From Paraburkholderia largidicola (GTDB taxonomy: Bacteria; Pseudomonadota; Gammaproteobacteria; Burkholderiales; Burkholderiaceae): a stretch of DNA of 64,000 nucleotides. The position numbers were made by a program, and so were the translations under genes. The notes under the pieces were generated by a model. It saw nothing but the letters and a program-made list of their open reading frames with translations. It had not been told where the DNA came from and did no database searches. The DNA lies in contig NZ_AP023176.1 of assembly GCF_013426895.1 (NCBI RefSeq), forward strand, positions 930,001 through 994,000, written 5' to 3'. Numbering within the stretch: position 1 is the stretch's first letter; every line of letters starts with the position of its first letter. Shown in pieces: positions 34,196 to 43,446 of this stretch.

Positions 34196-34332
34196 ATCAA
34201 CGTTTGAATCGATACGATTACCCGCAGCGCCATCAAGACTCTTTATCCCCGCACCTGGCTTAATCACAGGCCGCGTGCTCAATAGACTGATTCTCAACCG
34301 GCATCGACCGGATCACCATTGGAGAATCAGTC

Positions 34333-35205
34333 ATGACGAACACGATCGACCTCACGCCTCACACGGTCACAGCAAACGGCATTCGCCAGCACTATGTCGA
34401 AGCGGGCGAAGGCGCGCCCGTCGTGCTGCTGCACGGATTTCCCGAAACGCATTACGCGTGGCGTCATCAGATTCCCGTGCTCGCGCAGCACTATCGCGTG
34501 ATCGCGCCGGATCTGCGCGGCTACGGCGATACCGACAAGCCCGCGAGCGGCTACGACAAGCGGACCATGGCGAACGACCTGCGCGCGTTGTTGAGGACGC
34601 TGTCGATCGATCGCGTGGCGCTCGTCGGCCACGATCGCGGCGCGCGCGTGGCGACGCGCTTTGCCAAGGATCATCCCGAAGCGGTGGATCGTCTCGTCGT
34701 GATGGACAACGTGCCGACCCGCATCGTCGCGCAATCGATCGACGCGAACATCGCGCGGGCCTACTGGTTCTTCCTGTTCCATCAGGTGCCCGACCTGCCG
34801 GAGACGCTGATCGCGGGCAAGGAGCGTGCATGGCTGCGGCACTTCTTCTCGGACTGGTGCTACGACCCGAACGCGATTTCGGGCGAGGCATTCGAGACAT
34901 ACGTGCGTGCGTACGAAGCGCCCGGCGCGGTGCGCGGCGCGATGGCCGACTATCGCGCGAACGCCGTCGACGTTGCGCACGACAAGGAAGACGCCGACGT
35001 GCTGATCGAAGCGCCGACGCTCGCGCTGTGGGGCGAGGCGTTCTATGCGGTGGGCCAGATGTTCGACATGGCGAACGTCTGGAAGGGCATGGCGCGCGAT
35101 GTCGTGACGCACGCGATTCCGCGCGCGGGACATCTGCCGCATGAAGAGCAGCCGGAGATCGTCAACCGGATTCTGGTCGACTTTCTCGAAGGCTGGAAAG
35201 GCTGA
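34333..35205 (+). CDS. Alpha/beta hydrolase, dehalogenase/epoxide-hydrolase type
   Basis: 290 residues close to the fluoroacetate dehalogenase/epoxide hydrolase branch: HGFPETHYAWRHQIPVLA, APDLRGYGDTDKP, Asp nucleophile in VGHDRGARVATR and His in RAGHLPHEEQPE. The Arg pair after the nucleophile that binds a carboxylate in fluoroacetate dehalogenase is R and R here (DRGAR). However, the following halide-site motif that reads HW in characterised enzymes appears as FF in ARAYWFFLFHQ, so defluorination is doubtful. The ATG at 34333 has GGAGAATCAGTC. Confidence 0.83.
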   Translation: MTNTIDLTPHTVTANGIRQHYVEAGEGAPVVLLHGFPETHYAWRHQIPVLAQHYRVIAPDLRGYGDTDKPASGYDKRTMANDLRALLRTLSIDRVALVGHDRGARVATRFAKDHPEAVDRLVVMDNVPTRIVAQSIDANIARAYWFFLFHQVPDLPETLIAGKERAWLRHFFSDWCYDPNAISGEAFETYVRAYEAPGAVRGAMADYRANAVDVAHDKEDADVLIEAPTLALWGEAFYAVGQMFDMANVWKGMARDVVTHAIPRAGHLPHEEQPEIVNRILVDFLEGWKG

Positions 35206-35227
35206 AGCTCGCGCGAGTGACGGCGCG

Positions 35228-35734
35228 TTACCGGTTCGCTGCGGCGAGAGACCACGCACGCCGCTGCGCGTCGGCGATCCAGTTCTCCAGCAGGCTCGCC
35301 GTCGCGACATCCTGATGCTTTTCGCAGGTCGCGTGCGCGCTCAGCATGAAGGCGGCGAGCCGCAGGTTGTCGGCGCGCAACTCGGCGAGCATCTGCTGCG
35401 GCGGCACGACGGGCACCTCGTTCCCGGCGAGCCGTTGCAGGCGCGCGATATCGTTGATCGAATGCAGCGTCGTGCCGCCGATCATGCGAACGCGCTCGGC
35501 AATCGCATCCGTGATCCCGAAGATGCGCTCGCCTTGTTCTTCGAGCAGCAGATGGCAATCGCGGAACTGCGGACCGAACCTATGCCAGTGAAAGTTCTTC
35601 GTCTTCAGATACAGCGCGAACACATCGGCGAGCAACGGGTTCAGGTGCGACGAAATATCCTCGACAGCATGTTCGCTGAAAGGCCTGAACTGCGCAGCGG
35701 GTGTCGCGTCGACAAAGGCATAAGAATGGGACAT
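35228..35734 (-). CDS. dps: Dps-family ferritin-like DNA-protection protein
   Basis: 168-residue Dps/mini-ferritin. The four-helix core has the inter-subunit ferroxidase ligands: His in TKNFHWHRFGPQFRDCH and Asp/Glu in LLLEEQGERIFGITDAIAERV. Forms a 12-mer that oxidises and stores iron with H2O2 and can coat DNA. ATG at 35734 preferred; an ATG about 17 codons upstream has no better ribosome site. It is 68 bp downstream of cydB on the same strand, so it may be the last gene of the oxidase operon. Confidence 0.92.
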   Translation of the reverse strand: MSHSYAFVDATPAAQFRPFSEHAVEDISSHLNPLLADVFALYLKTKNFHWHRFGPQFRDCHLLLEEQGERIFGITDAIAERVRMIGGTTLHSINDIARLQRLAGNEVPVVPPQQMLAELRADNLRLAAFMLSAHATCEKHQDVATASLLENWIADAQRRAWSLAAANR

Positions 35735-35802
35735 GACGGTGTTCCAGGAATGTGAGGCCGATGCGGCCGGAAGCGTGGCCGCATCGTCGAACATAAGAAG
35801 CG

Positions 35803-36792
35803 TCACTCGCCCGCGTGCGCTTCGCCGATGACCTTGCCGCGGAAGATGTAGTACTGGTACAGGTTGTAGCCGATCATCACAGGGAAGATCAGCCCGATAC
35901 CGGCCAGCATGAACGCGAGCGTGTGCGAATCGGAAGCGGCCTGCACGATGCCCAGCTTGCCCGGCACGAAGTCCGGAAACAGGCTGACGGCAAGGCCGAC
36001 GAACGACACGATGAACAGCGTCACCGCGCCGCGAAACGGCCCGCGCGACGCGCCCATGTACAGCGACGCCACGATGAACGCGAAGGCCAGCGCCGCCGCG
36101 AGGCCGAGCGCGATCAGCACATGCATGACACCCGGCTGCGTCCAGCGGTCGAGGCCGACATCGCTGAAGAACCACGTCGCGATGGTCAGCAGCAGCGCAG
36201 CCGCAACCGTCAGCATCGCGCTCAGCAGCGCGAGACGGCGCGACCATTGCTCGATCATGCCCACCGTCTTCTTGACCAGATACGTCGCGCCCAGCAGTGC
36301 ATAGCCCGCGACCACGCCGATCGCCGCCACGACGATGAAACCCTGGCTCATCTCGCCGGGCACGAGGCCCGTGATGATCTTGCCGAGCACGACGCCTTGC
36401 GCGAGTGCGGCGACGAGGCTGCCGATGCCGAACACCTTGTCCCACAGCGGACCATGATCGACGCTGTGACGGAATTCGATCGCCGCGCCGCGCATGATGA
36501 GCCCGGCGATCAGCGCCATGATGGGCAGGTAGAGATCCTGCATCAGCTGTGCGTACGCAAGCGGAAATGCGCCGAACAGTCCGCCGCCGAGCACGACGAG
36601 CCAGGTTTCGTTCGCGTCCCAGACGTGGCCGATCGACTCGACCATCACGTCGCGATCTTCGCGCCGCGTGCGCAGCAGGCTGAGAATGCCGACGCCGAGA
36701 TCGAAGCCGTCCGTCACGACGTAGAAGACCAGCATCAGGCCGAGCAGACCGAACCACGTGTAGGCCAGTAGCGAATGGGTAGAGCTATCCAT
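35803..36792 (-). CDS. cydB: Cytochrome bd-type ubiquinol oxidase subunit II
   Basis: 329-residue integral membrane protein with 8-9 hydrophobic helices. N-terminal family signature: FGLLGLMLVFYVVTDGFDLG, then IGHVWDANETWLVVLGG and PLAYAQLMQDLYLPIM. It is the smaller partner of the haem-bearing subunit I and completes the oxidase that passes ubiquinol electrons to O2. Thirty bp separates it from subunit I upstream. No CydX-sized frame was recognised in the operon. Confidence 0.94.
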   Translation of the reverse strand: MDSSTHSLLAYTWFGLLGLMLVFYVVTDGFDLGVGILSLLRTRREDRDVMVESIGHVWDANETWLVVLGGGLFGAFPLAYAQLMQDLYLPIMALIAGLIMRGAAIEFRHSVDHGPLWDKVFGIGSLVAALAQGVVLGKIITGLVPGEMSQGFIVVAAIGVVAGYALLGATYLVKKTVGMIEQWSRRLALLSAMLTVAAALLLTIATWFFSDVGLDRWTQPGVMHVLIALGLAAALAFAFIVASLYMGASRGPFRGAVTLFIVSFVGLAVSLFPDFVPGKLGIVQAASDSHTLAFMLAGIGLIFPVMIGYNLYQYYIFRGKVIGEAHAGE

Positions 36793-36822
36793 GAGGCAAC
36801 CTTTTGAGCGGAGTACGCGGCA

Positions 36823-38226
36823 TCAATAGCCGGAGATGGAAGTCGGCGTCGTCGCGGCACGCGCTGTGACGATGGCGGGCGGCACGCTGGTCAGATCAGG
36901 ACCGTTTCGCAGCCAGCGACGCGCGAGGACGAAGAACGTGACGAGCAGCACGACATAGAACGCGAAGAACATCACCATGCTCAGCGAGATCGACGAGGGC
37001 GCGACGGTCGATGCCGCCTGGCTGGTACGCAGCAGCCCATACACGACCCACGGCTGACGTCCCACTTCACGCACGATCCAGCCTGCTTCGACGGCGACAT
37101 ACGGCAGCGGAATGCACAGCACCCACGCGAGCAGCAGCTTGCGGCGCGCCAGCAGCGCAGCGAGGCTGCCGCGTGCCTTGCGCAGCGCGTAGACGGTCCA
37201 GAACGCCAGCAGCATGAAGCAGAAGCCGATGCCCGCCATCACGCGGAACGCGTAGTAGAGCAGGGGGATCATCGGCGGCTGGTCTTCGGGCTTGAAGTCG
37301 GTGAGGCCCTTCACCTGGCCGTGCAGCGAGTGCGTGCCGAGCACGCTCAGCATGCCAGGGACTTCCAGCGACCAGTCGTTGCGCTGCGCCGCTTTGTCCG
37401 GCCACGCGAGCAGCGACCACGACGCACCCGTACCGGGCGCATTGGTGTGCCAGTGACCTTCGATGGCCGCGCCCTTCGCGGGCTGCGTTTCGAACACGCT
37501 CACGCCACTCGAATCGCCGAGCCAGATCTGCAACGGCGCAGCGATCACGAGCACGGCGAGCGCGATCTTGAACGAGCGCGCGAAGAACTCGGGGTGGCGC
37601 TGGCGGAACAGGTTGTACGCGGAGATGCCCGCGATCACGAACATGCCCGTTTCGATTGCCGCGACCCACATGTGCGACACACCCCACACCATGTCGGGAT
37701 TGAAGATCGCGGCCAGATAGTTGGTCACCTCGATCTTGCCGTCGACCACGGTGTAACCCGCGGGCGTCTGCATCCACGAGTTGGCGACCATGATCCAGAA
37801 CGCGGAGATGCTGGAGCCGAGCGCGACCATCCCCGTTGCGAACAGATGCACGCCGCGCGGCACGCGGCCCCAGCCGAGCAGCATCACGCCGACGAAGCCC
37901 GCTTCGAGCATGAAGGCCATCGCGCCTTCGAAGCCGAGAATGTTGCCGATGAACTGGCCGGCGTACTGCGAGAAGCCGGCCCAGTTGGTGCCGAACTGAA
38001 ACTCCATCGGAATGCCGCTGACCACGCCCACCGCGAAGTTCAGCACCAGCAGCTTGCTCCAGAAGCGCGCCTGACGGTAGTACATCACGTCGCCCGTCTT
38101 GATCCACAGCGCTTCGATGAGGAAGAGAAAAGCGGACAGGCTGATGGTCAGGATCGGCCACAGGATGTGGAAGATCGCGGTCATCGCGAACTGCGCACGC
38201 GACAGGTTGGCAACATGATCAAGCAT
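36823..38226 (-). CDS. cydA: Cytochrome bd-type ubiquinol oxidase subunit I (CIO-like)
   Basis: 467 residues with nine or so transmembrane helices. Haem and quinol residues sit in recognisable blocks: His in RAQFAMTAIFHILWP, GIPMEFQFGTNWAGFS, and the C-terminal GWIVREVGRQPWVVYGLLRT signature. The Q-loop is short, as in cyanide-insensitive oxidases (CioA). Function: quinol:O2 oxidoreductase of high O2 affinity or stress resistance, without proton pumping. Its start overlaps the end of the upstream molybdoenzyme gene by 8 bp, tying them into one operon. Confidence 0.95.
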   Translation of the reverse strand: MLDHVANLSRAQFAMTAIFHILWPILTISLSAFLFLIEALWIKTGDVMYYRQARFWSKLLVLNFAVGVVSGIPMEFQFGTNWAGFSQYAGQFIGNILGFEGAMAFMLEAGFVGVMLLGWGRVPRGVHLFATGMVALGSSISAFWIMVANSWMQTPAGYTVVDGKIEVTNYLAAIFNPDMVWGVSHMWVAAIETGMFVIAGISAYNLFRQRHPEFFARSFKIALAVLVIAAPLQIWLGDSSGVSVFETQPAKGAAIEGHWHTNAPGTGASWSLLAWPDKAAQRNDWSLEVPGMLSVLGTHSLHGQVKGLTDFKPEDQPPMIPLLYYAFRVMAGIGFCFMLLAFWTVYALRKARGSLAALLARRKLLLAWVLCIPLPYVAVEAGWIVREVGRQPWVVYGLLRTSQAASTVAPSSISLSMVMFFAFYVVLLVTFFVLARRWLRNGPDLTSVPPAIVTARAATTPTSISGY

Positions 38227-40576
38227 GGCTGGCCTCCTCGGCTTGCGGCGCGGCTTGCACGACGATGGCGCGCGTCGCGGAGTCGGGGCCGACGGCGGCG
38301 GCGCGCACGATCTTCACGGGCACAGACTTGTACGACGGCGTGCGGCTTTGCGGATCGAACGCGTAGAGCGGCACTAGCGGATTCACCTCGGGGTAGTACG
38401 CGCCGCAGCATCCGTCGGGCAGCGAATACTCGACCACCTTGAAGCTGCGGACCACGCGTTCGATGCCATCCGTCGAGAGCGCGACGATATTGACGCGCTC
38501 GCCCGGATGCAGCCCGCGCTTTTGCAGCTCATGCTGGTTCATGAACACGACGTCACGCTGGCCGAACACGCCGCGATAGCGGTCCGAGTGCGAATAGAGC
38601 GTGGTGTTGTACTGATCGTGGCTGCGCATGGTGGTGAGCCACAGTGCGTCGGGATCGTCGTGCCACGGGTTCTCGTCGAGCCCCTTGAAGACGAGGAAAT
38701 TCGCGCGGCCCGTCGGCGTGTCCCACACGCGTTCGCGCGCGCTCGACGTCAGATGGAAACCGCCCGGCACGCGGATACGTTCGTTGTATGCCTGGAAAAT
38801 CGGGAACACGATTTCGATTGCATCGCGAATATGGTCGTAGTTCGCCACCATCTGCTCCCAGGGCACCCGTGACTTTTCGCCGAGCGTCGCGCGCGCAATG
38901 CCCGCGACGATGGCCGGCTCGCTCATCAGATGCGGCGACGCAGGTTCGTTGCGCCCGGCGGACGCGTGCACCATCGACATCGAATCTTCGACGGTGATCG
39001 ATTGCGGACCGCCCGCCTGAATGTCGATTTCCGTGCGGCCGAGGCACGGCAGAATCAGCGCTTCCTTGCCGTGCACGAGATGGCTGCGATTGAGCTTGGT
39101 CGCGATGTGCACGGTCAGATCGAGCTTGCGGATCGCTTCCTGCATGCGCACCCAGTCGGGAATCGCGGCCGCGAAATTGCCGCCCAGGCCGATGAACACT
39201 TTGGCGTCGCCGCGCATCATCGCTTCGAGCGTCGCGATCACGTCGTTGCCGTGGTTGGCGGGCGGCCGAAAACCGAAGGCGCGTTCGATGCCTTCAATCA
39301 AGCCCTTGCTCGGTTTCTCGGTGATGCCGACCGTGCGGTTGCCTTGCACGTTGGAGTGTCCGCGCACCGGGCAGATGCCCGCGCCTTCGCGGCCGACGTT
39401 GCCGCGCAGCAGCGCGAGATTGGCGATCTGCTGGACGTTTTCCGTGCCGCGATGGTGCTGCGTAATGCCCATGCCGTACACGAGAATCGCGTTCTTGGCC
39501 TGCATGTAGAGGTTGGCCGCATTCTCGATATCGGCGCGCGACAGGCCCGAATGCCGTTCGATCGCATCCCATGACGTTGCGCGCAGATCGTCGAGCAACG
39601 CATCGATGCCGTGCGTATGGCCTTCGATGAATTCGATATCGAGGATGCGCGGTTTATCGGCGGCGAGCGCGGCGTCGTCGGCTTCGACGATGGCCTTCAT
39701 CATTCCCTTGAGCACGGCGACGTCGCCGCCCACCTTGACCTGATACAGGAACGTGCTGATGGGCGTGTAGCCGAGCGTCGCCATTTCGACGGGATTCTGC
39801 GGCGACGCGAAGCGCTCCAGCGCTCGCTCGCGGAACGGATTGAACGACACGATCTTCGCGCCGCGGCGCGATGCCGAATGCAGGTCGCTCATCATCCGCG
39901 GGCTGTTGGTGCCGGGATTCTGCCCGAAGATGAAGATCGCATCGGCGTGTTCGAAGTCTTCCAGCAGCACGGTGCCTTTACCGACGCCGATCGATTGCGG
40001 CAAGCCGACGCTCGTCGCTTCGTGGCACATGTTCGAGCAGTCGGGGAAGTTGTTGCTGCCGAATTCGCGGACGAACAGCTGGTAGAGAAATGCCGCTTCG
40101 TTCGACGCGCGGCCCGACGTATAGAAATCGGCCTGATCGGGATGATCGAGCGCGTTCAGATGGCGGCCCACGAGCGCGAAGGCATCTTCCCAGCTGATGG
40201 GCGCATAGCGGTCCGTGATCGCGTCATAGACCATCGGATGCGTCAGACGACCGACCATTTCGAGGTCGTAGTCGTCCCATGCGGTCAGCTCGGAAACGCT
40301 GTGCGCGGCGAAGAACTCGGGCGTGCAGCGGTTCACGGTCGCTTCCCATGCGACGGCCTTCGCGCCGTTCTCGCAGAATTCGAAAGACGACGTGTGCTTC
40401 GGGTCGGGCCACGCGCAACCCGGACAGTCGAAGCCTTGCGGCTGGTTCATGTGCAGCAGCGTCTTGGCGCCGGAGACGGGGATGCCCTGAAGCGTCAGCG
40501 CTTCACCCGTTGCCTTGAGCGCGCCCCAACCGCCTGCGGGGTCGCTGTAAATGCGGATCACCTTTTTTTTGCCCAT
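38219..40576 (-). CDS. FdhF/YdeP-family molybdopterin oxidoreductase
   Basis: 785 residues, full length for the YdeP branch. N-terminal FDCPGCAWPDPKHTSSFEFC carries the Cys residues thought to hold an Fe-S cluster in this branch. The bis-MGD-binding domains follow (IFIFGQNPGTNSPRMM, NAILVYGMGITQHHRG, GREGAGICPVRGHSNVQGNR) with the C-terminal MGD domain (LTTMRSHDQYNTTLYSHSDR, SLPDGCCGAYYPEVNPL). No Tat leader, so cytosolic. YdeP in E. coli is linked to acid resistance; its reaction is unsettled. The 8-bp overlap with cydA suggests that electrons or stress signals are shared with the bd oxidase. Start MGKKKVIRIYSDP is canonical. Confidence 0.9.
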   Translation of the reverse strand: MGKKKVIRIYSDPAGGWGALKATGEALTLQGIPVSGAKTLLHMNQPQGFDCPGCAWPDPKHTSSFEFCENGAKAVAWEATVNRCTPEFFAAHSVSELTAWDDYDLEMVGRLTHPMVYDAITDRYAPISWEDAFALVGRHLNALDHPDQADFYTSGRASNEAAFLYQLFVREFGSNNFPDCSNMCHEATSVGLPQSIGVGKGTVLLEDFEHADAIFIFGQNPGTNSPRMMSDLHSASRRGAKIVSFNPFRERALERFASPQNPVEMATLGYTPISTFLYQVKVGGDVAVLKGMMKAIVEADDAALAADKPRILDIEFIEGHTHGIDALLDDLRATSWDAIERHSGLSRADIENAANLYMQAKNAILVYGMGITQHHRGTENVQQIANLALLRGNVGREGAGICPVRGHSNVQGNRTVGITEKPSKGLIEGIERAFGFRPPANHGNDVIATLEAMMRGDAKVFIGLGGNFAAAIPDWVRMQEAIRKLDLTVHIATKLNRSHLVHGKEALILPCLGRTEIDIQAGGPQSITVEDSMSMVHASAGRNEPASPHLMSEPAIVAGIARATLGEKSRVPWEQMVANYDHIRDAIEIVFPIFQAYNERIRVPGGFHLTSSARERVWDTPTGRANFLVFKGLDENPWHDDPDALWLTTMRSHDQYNTTLYSHSDRYRGVFGQRDVVFMNQHELQKRGLHPGERVNIVALSTDGIERVVRSFKVVEYSLPDGCCGAYYPEVNPLVPLYAFDPQSRTPSYKSVPVKIVRAAAVGPDSATRAIVVQAAPQAEEASHA

Positions 40577-40788
40577 TTCCGTTTCCTGTTCAGTCGAACC
40601 AGTGTCATTGAGCGAATGATCGGGTCACGGAAACAAAGCGTCTTGCCTGTTTGCCCGCTGGTTTTATTTCCACACGGAGTTGCCTGACTGATTGCGAGGT
40701 GATCGAAGCTGCGAGCGATGGGTTTGATGCCTCGTTTTAGGGAGCAGCCAATAAAAACCGCGCTCGCCGTTCAACAGGATTGGAAAAG

Positions 40789-40826
40789 AAAGCGGGCGAT
40801 TTGTCTGACACAAATCGCCCGCTTTT
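40789..40826. terminator. Strong bidirectional terminator
   Basis: Perfect 16-bp stem AAAGCGGGCGATTTGT / ACAAATCGCCCGCTTT with a 5-base loop. TTTT follows on the plus side and an A-rich run (AAAAGAAA) precedes it, giving T's on the minus side. It ends the small membrane-protein transcript coming from the right on the minus strand and isolates the fdh/cyd promoter. Confidence 0.88.
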
Positions 40827-40852
40827 ATCAGCGCGAAAACACGCTGCGCTGG

Positions 40853-41203
40853 TCACGTCCAGTACTTGTAATCGGTCACGTTCCGCTGATATCCATGGAT
40901 GTCGCGATGTGCATGCCGGTCGCGCACCGGCTCGCCGAAACTGTCGAGCTTTTGCATCGCGGGCCGGGCGCGCGGGGGAACACGTTCCTTCCACGGCGTC
41001 GACACATCCGTAGCCGACACGGGTGTCGGCTTGCCGGCTTCCGTGGCCAGCCGTTCGAGCGGCAATTGCGCATTCGCGCCGACCACGAGAATTGCCTGCA
41101 TCATGCCCGGCGCCTGATACGCACAGGTCGCGGCCAATGCGACGCTACACGCGGCAATCGCATAGCTGGGCCGGAAGAAAGGAAAGGCGAGGGTGCGCAT
41201 CAT
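40853..41203 (-). CDS. Small membrane-anchored hypothetical protein
   Basis: 116 residues. An N-terminal hydrophobic segment (SYAIAACSVALAATCAYQAPG) that could be a signal anchor is followed by a Pro/Arg-rich periplasmic tail ending in QRNVTDYKYWT. No family is recognised. The ATG at 41203 has GGAGAATGC upstream and overlaps the LysR stop as ATGA (41200-41203), so it is translated together with that regulator. A terminator follows 27 bp after the stop. The conserved-looking ending and coupling suggest a genuine gene. Confidence 0.65.
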   Translation of the reverse strand: MMRTLAFPFFRPSYAIAACSVALAATCAYQAPGMMQAILVVGANAQLPLERLATEAGKPTPVSATDVSTPWKERVPPRARPAMQKLDSFGEPVRDRHAHRDIHGYQRNVTDYKYWT

Positions 41204-42174
41204 GCATTCTCCATTACGCGCGCTATACGGCTGAAGGGTTGATGTGGGTGCTCGTTTAAAAGGCGGGTGTCGAGCGCTTCTTTCAGATGCGACGTCATGA
41301 AATCGATGAAGGTCTTGATCTTCGCGTCGATATGATGCCGGCTTGAATAAACGGCGAAAACGCTCGTATTTTGAAGGCGCGATTCGGGGAATAACTGAAG
41401 CAGCCTGCCATTGCGAATATCGTCGATCACGCAATGCACCGGCAATGCCGCGACGCCCGCGCCCGCCAGCGTCGCAATGCGGATCGCCTCGGTGTCGTTG
41501 ATCGCGAACTGGCCGGCGCCTTCCTGACCCATCTGCTGTCCCAGCGGCTTCACGAGGCTGAGTTTCACGGGATGGCCGTTCGGCTCGATCCGGAACGGCA
41601 TCGGCGTCAGCGCATGCTCGTCGAGGTCGCTTGCGGTTTCGATCCGATGCGTCTGAAGAAAGGCAGGGGAGGCGACCAGCACGCGCTCGCAATGACCGAT
41701 CAGCTTGCAGACGTTGCGCGAGTCGGGCAGCGTCGGTGCGGCGACGATCGACACATCCACTTCGTCTTCGAGCAGATTCGCCATGCGCGGCAGAAACTTC
41801 AATTGCACGGCGACCGACGGAAAGCGCTTGCGATACTCGAGAATGGAATGCGTCAGTTGCGCGAGACCCAGATCGGTCACGCAGTGAATCCGCAGCGTGC
41901 CGCGTGCGCTGGTACGGGCATCGCCCGCTTCGGCTTCGGCGTCTTCGAGATCGGCGAGGATCTTCTTGCACTTCTGGTAGTAGCGCTCGCCCGGTTCCGT
42001 CAGCGAAACCTTGCGTGTCGTGCGTTGAAGGAGTCGCGCGTGCAGCTGGTCTTCGAGCGACGACACGGCGCGCGATACGCTGCCCGTGCTGCAGTTCATG
42101 TGCTCCGCCACCGCGCTGAAGCTGCCCGACTCGACGACGCGCGAGAAAATGCGCATGCTCAAGATCTTGTCCAT
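41200..42174 (-). CDS. LysR-family transcriptional regulator
   Basis: 324 residues. HTH MRIFSRVVESGSFSAVAEHM, then STGSVSRAVSSLEDQL and the wing RTTRKVSLTEPG. Effector domain of the CrgA/AaeR type (ARGTLRIHCVTDLGLAQLTH, VDVSIVAAPTLPDS). The ATG at 42174 (MDKILSM) has GAGGTGAA upstream; the open frame extends 31 codons further. It is coupled by ATGA to a small membrane protein, an unusual partner for a LysR. Confidence 0.9.
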   Translation of the reverse strand: MDKILSMRIFSRVVESGSFSAVAEHMNCSTGSVSRAVSSLEDQLHARLLQRTTRKVSLTEPGERYYQKCKKILADLEDAEAEAGDARTSARGTLRIHCVTDLGLAQLTHSILEYRKRFPSVAVQLKFLPRMANLLEDEVDVSIVAAPTLPDSRNVCKLIGHCERVLVASPAFLQTHRIETASDLDEHALTPMPFRIEPNGHPVKLSLVKPLGQQMGQEGAGQFAINDTEAIRIATLAGAGVAALPVHCVIDDIRNGRLLQLFPESRLQNTSVFAVYSSRHHIDAKIKTFIDFMTSHLKEALDTRLLNEHPHQPFSRIARVMENA

Positions 42175-42761
42175 GGAACCGTTCACCTCGTGCTGTCTGA
42201 TCCGTTTTGTCTTGTGCGGAACACGTTCTTTTTCCGCTTGAGACAAAGATAGACCGAGGCGACGCAATGAACCATCGTACGTTGGGACGTCCGCTTAATC
42301 CAAGTAGTCAGGGCCTCATACGTTGGTATAGGGCGGCGGCCCCGATTCGATGCCGATACCCGATACGTTGCGCGCCGCTCGATGAATCGGTCCATGGAGC
42401 AATCACGCATTGCGCTGGACGCAACCAAAAAAACACGACAGCAGGCGTATGCTTCGTCGACCCGCGCAAGGCGGCGCTTTCAGGAAATTTAAAGGCCGAA
42501 ACCGCGCTCGATGCGACCGCGCACACGGCTGGCAGCAATGTGTTTAGTCGAAACGCGATGTGTTTCGTGCTACGCGCCGCGCGATGCGGCGGGCATCTCA
42601 GCCCCTGAAAGAGACGCACATCCGGATTCGAAGCACGCGAATTTCTTCGCGTGTATTCAGGTTTTTTAATGCTTCGACAAAGTATTCTTCACTCCGCATT
42701 GCTACGCTGCACAGTGCATTGGAGCATATCGCCGGGCCTCATCCGGCGCGGAGGAGTGAAC
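42175..42761. other. 587-bp gap without a convincing gene
   Basis: Two 100-130-residue frames overlap here on opposite strands (42207-42608 plus, 42308-42619 minus), but both are Arg/Cys/His-rich without motifs. An A-rich patch (ACCAAAAAAACACGA) lies near 42423-42437. The region probably contains promoters for the LysR and the HD-like gene. Confidence 0.4.
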
Positions 42762-43403
42762 ATGAACAAGAACATTGCCGGCGTCGACATCCCCGACGGC
42801 GCGCTGGCTCGCGCGGCTTTCGAGCATGTTCGCGGTGTCGAACCCGAGTTGTTGCTGCATCATGCGCTGCGCGTGTTTCTGTTCGCTGCGTTGATCGGTT
42901 GCAAGGAAGCGCTCGCATTCGATACGGAACTGCTGTACGTTGGCGCGCTGTTTCACAACGTCGGGCTGAACGAGCGGTATCGCCGGTCGCGGAACCGCTT
43001 CGAGATCGACAGCGCGAACGCGGCGCGCGAATTCCTGCGCAGTCATCGCGCCGACGAATCCGCCACGGCGCAGGTGTGGACCGCGATCGCGCTGCATACC
43101 ACGCCAGGCATTCCCGAGCACATGTCGCCGCTCGTCGCGCTGGTCAGCGCTGGCGTGCAGATGGACGTGCGCGGCACGCGCTTTCACGAGTTCACGGCGC
43201 AGCAGCGCGACGCCATCGTGCACGCGTTTCCGCGCGAACGCGGCTTCAAGACGAAGCTGATCGAGATGTACGCGTGCGGCATGGAGCATCGGCCCGAAAC
43301 GACGTTCGGCACGGTCAACGCGGACGTGCTCGACCGATGGGACCCGGACTACCGGCGCCTGAATTTCTGCGGGCTGGTGCTGGGATCGGAGTGGCCCAAC
43401 TAG
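42762..43403 (+). CDS. HD-fold protein with altered metal motif
   Basis: 213-residue HD-superfamily protein. The first His is in LLHHALRVFLFAALIG (~residue 28). The central H-D doublet reads H-N (LYVGALFHNVGLNERYR, ~residue 67), so one metal ligand is lost. A later His (IALHTTPGIPEHM) and the terminal segment (FGTVNADVLDRWDPDY) match cyanamide-hydratase/HD-domain relatives. GGAGGAGTGAAC gives a strong start. If catalytic, it would have to be with altered metal binding. No operon partner; the next gene starts 43 bp later and could be co-transcribed. Confidence 0.8.
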   Translation: MNKNIAGVDIPDGALARAAFEHVRGVEPELLLHHALRVFLFAALIGCKEALAFDTELLYVGALFHNVGLNERYRRSRNRFEIDSANAAREFLRSHRADESATAQVWTAIALHTTPGIPEHMSPLVALVSAGVQMDVRGTRFHEFTAQQRDAIVHAFPRERGFKTKLIEMYACGMEHRPETTFGTVNADVLDRWDPDYRRLNFCGLVLGSEWPN

Positions 43404-43446
43404 CGGCCACGCGCGTCAACACATTCAGTCAAGGCATAGCAAAGCA

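Noticed and set aside
42207..42608. 133-codon plus-strand frame in a 587-bp gap
   Set aside because: Cys/Arg/His-rich without family features, and overlapped by an equally poor frame on the other strand.
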